From Rhodococcus sp. (in: high G+C Gram-positive bacteria) (GTDB taxonomy: Bacteria; Actinomycetota; Actinomycetes; Mycobacteriales; Mycobacteriaceae), in contig JAAYXN010000223.1 in assembly GCA_012515885.1 (NCBI GenBank), forward strand, positions 1 through 12,783: a stretch of 12,783 nucleotides of DNA. Direction: 5' to 3'. The position numbers were made by a program, and so were the translations under genes. The notes below the pieces were generated by a model. The model was not told the origin of the DNA. It searched no databases and saw only the letters and a list, made by a program, of their open reading frames with translations. The first letter of the stretch is position 1; each line of letters opens with the position of its first letter. Shown in pieces: positions 1 to 6,439 of this stretch.

Positions 1-156
1 GACCTTCCGGAGGGCGGAGTTCGGCTTCTTAGGCGTCGTGGTGTACACGCGAGTGCACACGCCGCGGCGCTGCGGGCTGCCCTTGAGGGCCGCGGTCTTG
101 ACCTTGGCGGTCTTATCGCGGCGGCCCTTGCGGACCAGCTGGTTGATGGTTGGCAT
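1..156 (-). CDS. rpsL: 30S ribosomal protein S12, N-terminal 52 residues (partial)
   Basis: Ribosomal protein S12 of the 30S subunit, which shapes the decoding centre and is the target of streptomycin-resistance mutations. The reverse complement starts MPTINQLVRKGRRDK and continues through the conserved GSPQRRGVCTRVYTTTPKKP and NSALRKV blocks of actinobacterial S12. The gene is cut by the left window edge after codon 52; a full protein is about 124 residues. The ATG at 156-154 is the standard S12 start. The lysine equivalent to mycobacterial K43 is present as AAG (bases 30-28), i.e. the usual drug-sensitive residue. In related bacteria rpsL is followed by rpsG, fusA and tuf, which would lie to the left. 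The nearest upstream gene ends 414 bp away, so rpsL must be driven from that gap. Confidence 0.98.
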   Translation of the reverse strand, partial: MPTINQLVRKGRRDKTAKVKTAALKGSPQRRGVCTRVYTTTPKKPNSALRKV

Positions 157-471
157 TAACCGTCTTTCTTCGTTGGCGTACAGACTGCTCGAACAAGCAA
201 CCTTCGGCTGTTCTGAAATTAGGGATCTAGCAGTTGAGGCAAGGAAGCTGCTGCCTCTCACCCGAACCTTCAGGCGCGTGAAAACCGGTGAACAGGGCCA
301 TTTTGAGTGGTTCTGGACGCGGTAAAGCGGCAGAACAACTGCTGGTCGAACACGGTTTCATGCACCCCACGGTCGGGCGTGTCGCATACCCCAACACAGG
401 CAACCGGTTGCGCGCTCGTCACCAAAATCTGTACGAACGTGCGCACGGCAATACCTCGCTAGGCACACAGA

Positions 472-490
472 TCGGCCCGGCTAGGGCCGG
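472..490 (-). other. GC-rich hairpin at the start of the rpsL leader
   Basis: CGGCCC (473-478) and GGGCCG (484-489) are perfect inverted arms around a 5-nt loop, and the flanking bases 472/490 can add a wobble pair. There is no T-run on either side. It falls a few nucleotides after the predicted transcription start, so a 5'-end stabilising or attenuating hairpin seems more likely than a terminator. It could still act as a rho-independent-like stop for the lipoprotein genes if the promoter call is wrong. Confidence 0.35.
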
Positions 491-502
491 ACACGACCCA
501 CA

Positions 503-532
503 ACAATACCCGTCGTCAAGGCTTGCGGTCAA
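503..532 (-). promoter_or_regulatory. rpsL: Candidate sigma-70-type promoter for rpsL
   Basis: On the minus strand TTGACC (532-527) is followed after 18 bp by TATTGT (508-503). This gives five of six matches to the -35 consensus and four of six to the -10, and the -10 fits the actinobacterial TANNNT form. Transcription would begin near 497-494, leaving a leader of about 340 nt before rpsL. The promoter lies 38 bp beyond the stop codon of the preceding lipoprotein gene. A second, weaker -10 (TAATTT, 221-216) without a good -35 could give a leader of about 55 nt. Confidence 0.5.
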
Positions 533-570
533 AGCGAGTTAGTCAGGCAGGTATGTCAGGTACGTACAGG

Positions 571-1116
571 CTACGCGCTGAGATTGACCGTGAGTTCTGC
601 GAGCTTGATTGCTGCGCCGCACGGATCACTGCCGCCCGCACCGTAGTGGACCCACCAGCCCACTACCCCGTCGCTGGGGGAACCGAGCGATACCCCACAC
701 GCCCCAGGCTCGGTGGGCGGACGCATCACGATGGCGCGGCGTCCCTGAATGGTGATGGCCTCAATGCCGTACCCCAGGTTCTGCGCGGTGGTCTCTTCAG
801 CGCCCAGAGTTCCGGTCTCAAACCAGTTGAAGGCCACCTTGATCGTGCCGCCAACCCCGGACGCATCCCAGCGGCAGATGGCACCGAGGAAGGCCTTGTT
901 GATCGCGTCAGCGCCGACGGCTTCGGCGATCTGTTCTTCGGTGACCGCGTCACATTCTTCAAGAACTCGGCTAAACCGTTCGGTGTTTCCCGTGTAGGCA
1001 CCTTCAGCGATCGCCATGCCATCAATTTCCTGACCGCACGCGGCGACTGTGGCTCCCACCGCCACCACCATTGCCGCCGCGGCCGCAGCCCTACGCATCC
1101 CACTGCGTGTTGTCAT
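571..1116 (-). CDS. DUF3558-type secreted lipoprotein (second of a tandem pair)
   Basis: Predicted envelope lipoprotein of 181 residues, function unknown. It starts MTTRSGMRR, with a short basic n-region and an alanine/valine-rich core to about residue 26. The lipobox VAAC puts the lipidated cysteine at 27. The mature part has four cysteines (55, 81, 140, 166) with an ICRW motif and a DPC near the C-terminus, the layout typical of DUF3558 proteins of mycolate actinobacteria (LprB/LprC-like). I chose the ATG at 1116 because it precedes the signal peptide, has GAGGA 8 nt upstream, and overlaps the stop codon of the upstream gene as ATGA, implying translational coupling. A longer open frame reaches 1248 but would bury the signal peptide. 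Its neighbour at 1113-1673 is a clear paralogue with the same cysteine spacing. The family assignment rests on pattern memory and is fairly sure; the role is not known. Confidence 0.82.
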   Translation of the reverse strand: MTTRSGMRRAAAAAAMVVAVGATVAACGQEIDGMAIAEGAYTGNTERFSRVLEECDAVTEEQIAEAVGADAINKAFLGAICRWDASGVGGTIKVAFNWFETGTLGAEETTAQNLGYGIEAITIQGRRAIVMRPPTEPGACGVSLGSPSDGVVGWWVHYGAGGSDPCGAAIKLAELTVNLSA

Positions 1117-1673
1117 TTCTGCATCCTCGAAACGCTGGTTTCCGCCAGTGACTGCGCGACGGCGCACGGATCGTTGACCGGATGGGCATCGCCGTACATC
1201 ACCGACCAATGTGCGAAGTCGCCACCGAATTGGACCCCCAACTCGCACAGAACACCGGATGCGGCCGCAACAAATCCAGGGTTGCCGTCGATGGCGATGT
1301 CTTTAGCCGGGCGTCCGATGAGTTCTGAACCGGCACGTTCACGGCCGATCGGGCTGCCGCGGTACCACGAAAACGTGACGCTGGGCCCGCCGATTCCCCC
1401 CACCTCCCATTCGCATCCCACTGAATTTCTGGTGATGAGTGCGATGGGCATACCGAACTGTTCAGCCACTTCAGCGTCAGTGACCGAGCCGCACTCGCCG
1501 AGAAAAGGGCCGGGATCGGTGGGTTCAAACGCGCCCGAACCCGAGCCGGGCGCTGGGCTCGATCCGTCATCGCCCGCGTCGTCGCTCCCGCATGATGTCA
1601 ACAGCACTGCTGCCGCCAGTGCAGCCGCTATAGGGACACCGAAAGATACTCGGGTTTCAACCTTCGTCCGCAC
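1113..1673 (-). CDS. DUF3558-type secreted lipoprotein (first of a tandem pair)
   Basis: Predicted envelope lipoprotein of 186 residues, function unknown. From a GTG start at 1673 the protein begins VRTKVETRVSFG, followed by a hydrophobic stretch and the lipobox LTSC (Cys28), then an acidic/Gly/Ser/Pro linker (about 29-48). The folded part carries four cysteines (61, 87, 143, 170) in the contexts GEC, GCEW, LCELG and NDPC, matching the paralogue downstream. The open frame extends to 1814 but overlaps the TetR gene; GTG 1673 is the only reasonable start between the TetR stop (1735) and the signal peptide. There is no strong Shine-Dalgarno, but TAGAGT ends exactly 7 nt before the GTG, which suggests a leaderless transcript. 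Its stop overlaps the next gene by 4 bp. A cell-wall or small-ligand role is only a guess from family location. Confidence 0.82.
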   Translation of the reverse strand: MRTKVETRVSFGVPIAAALAAAVLLTSCGSDDAGDDGSSPAPGSGSGAFEPTDPGPFLGECGSVTDAEVAEQFGMPIALITRNSVGCEWEVGGIGGPSVTFSWYRGSPIGRERAGSELIGRPAKDIAIDGNPGFVAAASGVLCELGVQFGGDFAHWSVMYGDAHPVNDPCAVAQSLAETSVSRMQK

Positions 1674-1686
1674 AGCGCCGACTCTA
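1674..1686 (-). promoter_or_regulatory. Possible leaderless promoter (-10) of the lipoprotein pair
   Basis: On the minus strand TAGAGT (1686-1681) is followed by 7 nt and then the GTG start at 1673. This is the spacing at which actinobacterial TANNNT -10 elements place the transcription start on the first base of the start codon. No convincing -35 sits 17-18 bp upstream (a TTGACT further up is 25 bp away), which is common for such promoters. It would separate the lipoprotein pair from the TetR operon. Confidence 0.35.
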
Positions 1687-1734
1687 CCCACAACCGCGGC
1701 AGCCGCAGCGCAGTCAACACGGCCTTCACTTGCC

Positions 1735-2325
1735 CTAAGCGATCGCCGCGTCCAGTTGCTGCGACCAGTGCCGCACAATTTCCTTCCGGCGCCGTGAGTC
1801 ATCAGCAAGGACATCGGCCAGTCCTAAGCCTCGAGCGAGGTCGAGGGTTGCCTGCACCAAACGGTGCGTCGTCGGGTCGGAGTCATCAACGCCGAGATTC
1901 TCGATTGCCGCGCGGTGCGCTGCGCGTCCCACCTTTTCTTCCAAAGGAAGAATGCGGTCCCGAAGTTCCGGATCGGCAGCAGCCGCCGTCCACACTTGCA
2001 GGGCTGCCTTAAACAGAGTCCCCGAGTAGTACTCGACGAGCCGAGAGACGACAGCTTCGGTGCGTCCGGGACCGAGAGGTAACTCCGCGGCTTCTAGGCG
2101 TACCTCCTCCATCCGAACGTCGAACATGTACTCCAGTGCCGCGGTAATCAGATCTTCGCGGGTGGGAAAGTGATGCTGAGTGGCGCCGCGCGACACCCCG
2201 GCGCGTTCGGCAACAACACTGACCGTTGTTGCCGCCCAGCCCTGCTCGGCAAGGCAATCGATGGTGGCTTCAAGGAGGCGAGCTCGCGTAGCCCGGCTGC
2301 GATCCTGTTTAGGCTCACGCGTCAT
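1735..2325 (-). CDS. TetR/AcrR-family transcriptional regulator
   Basis: DNA-binding repressor-type protein of 196 residues, the usual TetR length. The N-terminal domain has the family helix-turn-helix at about residues 33-54 (TTVSVVAERAGVSRGATQHHF), followed by the typical TREDLITAALEYM. The C-terminal all-helical part (about 60-196) would bind a ligand or dimerise. The start ATG at 2325 is preceded by AAAGGACGAGGAA. It is the last gene of the acyl-CoA operon, 41 bp after the hydratase, so it is probably autoregulated and controls the operon in response to an acyl-CoA intermediate (inference). The best operator candidate is the palindrome at 11739-11760 in front of the first gene. From memory, M. 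tuberculosis also has a TetR gene (Rv0681) directly before rpsL; I cannot tell whether the two are orthologous. Confidence 0.93.
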   Translation of the reverse strand: MTREPKQDRSRATRARLLEATIDCLAEQGWAATTVSVVAERAGVSRGATQHHFPTREDLITAALEYMFDVRMEEVRLEAAELPLGPGRTEAVVSRLVEYYSGTLFKAALQVWTAAAADPELRDRILPLEEKVGRAAHRAAIENLGVDDSDPTTHRLVQATLDLARGLGLADVLADDSRRRKEIVRHWSQQLDAAIA

Positions 2326-2366
2326 TTCCTCGTCCTTTCTTCCACTCGGCTCACTCCAGGTGGTTG

Positions 2367-3128
2367 CTATTGCGCCCAGCGCGGTTGTCGTTTCTGTAAG
2401 AACGCCATCATGCCTTCCTGCGCTTCCTCGGAGGAGAACAGGCGGGCGGATTCGCTAGCCAGAGACACCGCGCTGCGATCAAAGTCCGCGAGCACGGGAC
2501 GGGTGGTGAGCGCTTTCGACGCCGCAACCCCCTGCGGTGATCCAGCACAAATATCCCGCACCCAGTCGGCGGCAACCTGCGCCGGATCGTCCGATGCGGC
2601 GGTAAGAAAACCGATGGCTTCCGCCACGTCGGATCCGAATTTTTCGCCTGTCACGAAGTAACGGCTCGCGGCCCGCGAGTTCAACCTTGGCAGCACCGTC
2701 AACGAAATGATCGACGGCGCCAACCCGAGGCGCGCTTCGGTGAGTGCGAACGTCGACGACGGCCCCGCCACAGCCAAATCGCACGCGCCCACCAGACCCA
2801 TTCCGCCTGCCCGCACGTGACCATCGATCTGCGCGATAACCGGCTTGGAGAGAGCGAGGATCGCGTTCAGTAGGCCTGCCATCGCCATCGTCCGCGTCGA
2901 AACATCACCGGACGCGTCCGACAAATCAGCACCGGCACAAAACGTTCCGCCCGTATGGGTAAGAACAACAGCACGGACGCTGTTATCGGACTCTGCCGCC
3001 GCCAAACCGTCATGGAGTTCTTCGACCAGTCGCTGTGAAATCGCGTTGCGGTTGTGCGGAGAGTCCAAGGTCAGCGTCGCCCGACCCTCCTGTTCAAGGA
3101 CCTCGTAGCGGACATACGGCTCGCCCAT
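2367..3128 (-). CDS. Enoyl-CoA hydratase/isomerase family protein, methylglutaconyl-CoA-hydratase-like
   Basis: Crotonase-fold protein of 253 residues, predicted to hydrate an enoyl-CoA in the cytosol. The oxyanion-hole elements are visible: CAGADL at 64-69 and the HVRAGGMGLVGACDLAVA block at 104-121. The residue matching Glu144 of mammalian enoyl-CoA hydratase is Gly111, while the Glu164 equivalent is kept as Glu131 (LTEARLGL). The combination GLV-x-ACD plus F-x-x-TE-x-RLGL-x-P-x-x-IS resembles bacterial methylglutaconyl-CoA hydratases (LiuC type) more than classical beta-oxidation hydratases. This fits the carboxylase genes in the same operon. The ATG at 3128 has AAAGGGAAG just upstream. 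By gene order it corresponds to M. tuberculosis echA7. The substrate is inferred, not shown. Confidence 0.88.
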   Translation of the reverse strand: MGEPYVRYEVLEQEGRATLTLDSPHNRNAISQRLVEELHDGLAAAESDNSVRAVVLTHTGGTFCAGADLSDASGDVSTRTMAMAGLLNAILALSKPVIAQIDGHVRAGGMGLVGACDLAVAGPSSTFALTEARLGLAPSIISLTVLPRLNSRAASRYFVTGEKFGSDVAEAIGFLTAASDDPAQVAADWVRDICAGSPQGVAASKALTTRPVLADFDRSAVSLASESARLFSSEEAQEGMMAFLQKRQPRWAQ

Positions 3129-3172
3129 GTCTTCCCTTTCACCTACTGTGCTGCCAGTTGTTCTTGCCCGAG

Positions 3173-4348
3173 TCAGTACGAGCGGGGCAGTCCCAGAGAG
3201 TGCTGCGCGATGAAGTTGAGGATCATTTCGCGGCTCACCGGAGCAACCCGAATGATGCGGGCCGCACCCAACATTGCTGCGAGCCCGTATTCCTCAGTGA
3301 GCCCGGCCCCGCCGTGCGTTTGGATGGCTTGATCGAGGGACTTGATCGCCACCTCCGCTGCCGCGTACTTGGCCATGTTGGCCGCTTCCGCCGCACCGAA
3401 GTCATCACCCGAGTCGTAGAGGACGGCGGCTTTACGCATCATCAACGCCGCCATCTCGATCTCAATTTTGATCTGGGCAAGCGGATGCGAAATGCCCTGA
3501 TGCGCACCAATCGGGGTCTTCCACACTGTGCGTTCACCGGCATATTTCACCGCTGCCGCCAACGCGTAGCGGGCCATACCCACAGCCATCGCAGCGCCGA
3601 CGATACGCTCCGGATTGAGCCCTGCGAACAGCTGCATCAACGCGGCATCAGCTTCACCAACGAGGGCGTCGGCAGGCAGCCGGACATCGTCGAGGAACAG
3701 CATGTACTGGTGATCCGGTTCGATGATGTCCATATCCATTTTTGTGCGGTGGAAGTTGTCCGCGTCGGTAGGGACAAGGAAGAGCGCAGGCTTGAGTTTG
3801 CCGGTCTTCGAGTCCTCAGTGCGCGCAACGATCAGCACGGCTTCGGCTTGATCGACACCCGAAATGAAGATTTTGTTGCCACTCAAAATCCACTCATCGC
3901 CGTCACGGCGGGCGGTCGTCGAAATCTGATGCGAGTTTGATCCGGCGTCCGCCTCGGTGATGCCGAACGCGATCTTGCGGGTACCGTCCGCAAGCCCGGG
4001 AAGCCACTTTTGCTTTTGCTCATCGGTGCCGAACTTCGTGATGATAGTGCCGCAAATAGCAGGCGACACCACTACGAGCAGCAGGCCAGCACCGCGCGCC
4101 GACAGCTCTTCCTGCACCAGCGCAAGCTCATAGATTCCCGCACCACCGCCGCCGTACTCTTCCGGAAGGTTGACACCCAGGAAGCCGAGTTTGGCTGCGT
4201 CATTCCACAATTCGTTGAGCGGTTCCCCATGCCGCGCCCTCGGCAACACGTAGTCGACGTAGTTGTAGCGCTCACCCAGTTTGGCGACGGCGGCGCGCAG
4301 TTCACGGCGTTCGTCGTTTTCAATGAAGCTGCTTGTGTTCTCGCTCAT
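3173..4348 (-). CDS. Acyl-CoA dehydrogenase (IVD-type active site)
   Basis: FAD-dependent acyl-CoA dehydrogenase of 391 residues, predicted to oxidise an acyl-CoA to the 2,3-enoyl-CoA and pass electrons to ETF. The flavin/substrate segment FGITEADAGSNSH (128-140) with GNKIFISG (157-164) and the C-terminal QTHGGAGLTEEYGL (343-356) are typical. The C-terminal catalytic Glu of MCAD/SCAD (the YEGT motif) is absent: the segment reads RVAPVSREM (367-375). A glutamate in the GLNPERIV helix (Glu248) sits where isovaleryl-CoA dehydrogenase has its base, so the enzyme should still be active on branched substrates. Its start overlaps the biotin carboxylase stop as ATGA, with AGGAAG about 7 nt upstream. 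By order it corresponds to M. tuberculosis fadE12. Substrate unknown. Confidence 0.92.
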   Translation of the reverse strand: MSENTSSFIENDERRELRAAVAKLGERYNYVDYVLPRARHGEPLNELWNDAAKLGFLGVNLPEEYGGGGAGIYELALVQEELSARGAGLLLVVVSPAICGTIITKFGTDEQKQKWLPGLADGTRKIAFGITEADAGSNSHQISTTARRDGDEWILSGNKIFISGVDQAEAVLIVARTEDSKTGKLKPALFLVPTDADNFHRTKMDMDIIEPDHQYMLFLDDVRLPADALVGEADAALMQLFAGLNPERIVGAAMAVGMARYALAAAVKYAGERTVWKTPIGAHQGISHPLAQIKIEIEMAALMMRKAAVLYDSGDDFGAAEAANMAKYAAAEVAIKSLDQAIQTHGGAGLTEEYGLAAMLGAARIIRVAPVSREMILNFIAQHSLGLPRSY

Positions 4349-6429
4349 GAGGCTTCCTGTTCGGTAGATGAGTCATGCAGTGGAGCTTCGTGGATTTCTT
4401 CTGGACCGGAGGCGTCGACCACGGCAAGCACCGCGCCCACCTCGACTTGCTGGCCGACACTGACGTCAAGCGTCGTCACCACACCTGCTGTCGGGGCAGT
4501 GATGGTGTGCTGCATTTTCATTGCTTCCAGCCACAGGATCGGCTGCCCGGCACTGACTTCGTCGCCGACGTGTGCACCGAGTCGGATGACCAGTCCAGGC
4601 ATCGGCGCGAGCAGTGACCCTTCCGCAACCTCTGTGGACGGGTCGGTGAAACGTGGCTGTGCAACAAGCACGACGGGACCGAGCGGCGAATCGACATACA
4701 CCCGGTCCTCGTTTGCCGAGCCCTGATAGGCCGCGACATCGAATGTGCGCCGGACCCCCATCACGTCCAGCACGACGCGTTGAGGTGTCGCGGAAATCAG
4801 GGAGACGTCGTCGAATCCGTCTGCGTCGAGCCCGTAGCGGCCCAGTCGATAGCGGATCTCGTGGACTCGGGGATCCGCAACCCCGCTCGCGGGTTCGCGA
4901 TACGTTTTGCATTGCGGCTGCGACGGCAGGTTGCGCCAGCCTGACGGCAAACCAGCCAGCACCTGGGCGCTGTCACGATTGTGGGCGGCATCAGCGAGCG
5001 CCGCGGCGAGCGCCGACAGCGCCTGCGCGTCCGTATCAGCGAGTGGGGTCGACAACTCAGCCAACCCGTACGTATCAAAGAACGCGGTGTCGGTATCCCC
5101 GGCCAGAAACGCAGGACTGCGCAGGGTATTGACGAGCAGGTCCCGGTTAGTGGTGAGGCCGTGGATCTGTGCCCGCGCCAACGAGGCAGCGAGCATCCGC
5201 GCAGCCTGCGAGCGGGTCGCCGCAAACGAAATGACCTTCGCGAGCATCGGGTCGTAGTACACGCTGACCACAGATCCATCGACGACGCCCGAATCCAACC
5301 GGATACCGGGGCGCTCAAGAATCCCGAACTCTGTGGTGGCATCGGAAAACTCGATGCGATGTACCGTGCCAGACTGCGGCTGCCACTCCTGCGCGGGATC
5401 TTCCGCATACAGGCGCGCCTCAATGGAATGCCCGCGTACCGGCGGCGGATCACCCACGAGTCGTTCGCCCGCTGCAACCTGCAATTGCAGGTCAACTAGA
5501 TCCAATCCCGTCGTGCATTCGGTCACCGGATGCTCAACTTGCAGGCGCGTGTTCATTTCCAGGAAGTAGAAGTTTCCGGCTTCGTCAGCGAGAAACTCGA
5601 CGGTGCCCGCACCCTCATAACCGATGGCTTCAGCAGCCAACCGTGACGCGGTGAACAGCCGCTCACGCATACCGTCGACGCGTTCGACAAGCGGTGACGG
5701 CGCCTCTTCAATGACTTTCTGGTGACGTCGCTGAATTGAGCATTCACGCTCACCCACCGCCCACACGGTGCCGTGAGCGTCGGCCATCACCTGAACCTCA
5801 ATGTGCCGACCGGTTTCTAAATAGCGTTCACAAAAGACGGTCGAATCGCCGAACGCCGATTGCGCTTCACTGCGCGCCGCGTCGAGTTCATCAGCAAGAG
5901 CGGACAGTTCGCGCACGATCCGCATTCCCCGTCCACCACCACCGGCGGATGCTTTCACCAAGACCGGGAGGTCCGCCTCGGTGACCACTTCGGGATCGAG
6001 GTTGGTGAGCACGGGAACGCCCGCCGCCTCCATCAACTTCTTGGACTCCACCTTCGAGCCCATCGATTCGATAGCTGCTACCGGCGGCCCGATCCACGTC
6101 AGTCCAGCAGCAATCACCGCCCGCGCGAACTCCGCGTTCTCCGACAAAAAGCCGTAACCGGGATGGATAGCGTTCGCGCCCGTTGCCCGCGCAGCACCGA
6201 GGATGCTCTCGATATCCAGGTAGGTCTCGGCAGGGCTGTTTCCTGGAAGCCGCAGCGCCGCATCCGCCTCCATGACGTGCGGGCTCTGCGCGTCAGCATC
6301 GGAATAGACGGCGACAGTGCCCACACCGGCTGCGCGGCAACTCGCGAATACCCGACGCGCGATCTCGCCGCGGTTGGCGACCAAAACAGTGTCGAAAGAC
6401 CTGTGCACTTGAGTTGAGATGCCAGTCAT
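4345..6429 (-). CDS. accA2: Acyl-CoA carboxylase alpha subunit: biotin carboxylase plus biotin carrier domain
   Basis: Subunit of 694 residues that carboxylates its own biotin with ATP and bicarbonate and hands CO2 to the carboxyltransferase encoded just upstream. The biotin carboxylase domain (about 14-450) shows VLVANRGEIARR (15-26), HPGYGFLSEN (89-98), the ATP-grasp GGGGRGM (163-169), RRHQK (234-238) and EMNTRLQVEHPVTE (291-304). A middle region links to the C-terminal carrier domain with the biotinylation motif EAMKM (635-639, Lys638). I chose the ATG at 6429: it is 10 bp after the carboxyltransferase stop, has GAGAGG upstream, and leads straight into the domain, whereas the open frame to 6609 overlaps the upstream gene. 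The single-polypeptide BC-BCCP layout is that of MCC, GCC and related enzymes. The symbol is given by synteny with M. tuberculosis accA2-accD2. Confidence 0.95.
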   Translation of the reverse strand: MTGISTQVHRSFDTVLVANRGEIARRVFASCRAAGVGTVAVYSDADAQSPHVMEADAALRLPGNSPAETYLDIESILGAARATGANAIHPGYGFLSENAEFARAVIAAGLTWIGPPVAAIESMGSKVESKKLMEAAGVPVLTNLDPEVVTEADLPVLVKASAGGGGRGMRIVRELSALADELDAARSEAQSAFGDSTVFCERYLETGRHIEVQVMADAHGTVWAVGERECSIQRRHQKVIEEAPSPLVERVDGMRERLFTASRLAAEAIGYEGAGTVEFLADEAGNFYFLEMNTRLQVEHPVTECTTGLDLVDLQLQVAAGERLVGDPPPVRGHSIEARLYAEDPAQEWQPQSGTVHRIEFSDATTEFGILERPGIRLDSGVVDGSVVSVYYDPMLAKVISFAATRSQAARMLAASLARAQIHGLTTNRDLLVNTLRSPAFLAGDTDTAFFDTYGLAELSTPLADTDAQALSALAAALADAAHNRDSAQVLAGLPSGWRNLPSQPQCKTYREPASGVADPRVHEIRYRLGRYGLDADGFDDVSLISATPQRVVLDVMGVRRTFDVAAYQGSANEDRVYVDSPLGPVVLVAQPRFTDPSTEVAEGSLLAPMPGLVIRLGAHVGDEVSAGQPILWLEAMKMQHTITAPTAGVVTTLDVSVGQQVEVGAVLAVVDASGPEEIHEAPLHDSSTEQEAS

Positions 6430-6439
6430 CAGAGCCCTC

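Larger units (their letters stand above)
157..570. other. Gene-free 414-bp region upstream of rpsL
   Basis: I see no convincing gene here. Short open frames on the plus strand (for example 38-325 and 288-542) run antisense through rpsL or have no recognisable protein features. On the minus strand the region carries a good sigma-70-like promoter at its right end (527-532 and 503-508), a GC-rich hairpin just downstream (472-490), a weaker second -10 candidate (216-221), and small hairpins near rpsL: arms 236-241/252-257, and arms around 191-198/207-213. It is best read as the promoter and long 5' leader of the rpsL operon. Confidence 0.7.

Noticed and set aside
28..30. Streptomycin-resistance mutation in rpsL
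   Set aside because: Codon 43 is AAG (Lys), the usual sensitive residue; codon 88 is outside the window.
439..446. GTGCGCAC palindrome and GTACGTAC (560-567) as operators
   Set aside because: Eight-base palindromes of this kind occur by chance in GC-rich DNA, and neither has extended symmetry.
38..542. Two small plus-strand frames in the rpsL upstream region
   Set aside because: One overlaps rpsL antisense; neither has a ribosome-binding site, hydrophobic segment or family resemblance.
523..1797. 424-codon open frame on the plus strand
   Set aside because: It runs antisense through both lipoprotein genes, whose signal peptides, lipoboxes and cysteine patterns are convincing; its own translation has no recognisable domain and is low-complexity in parts.
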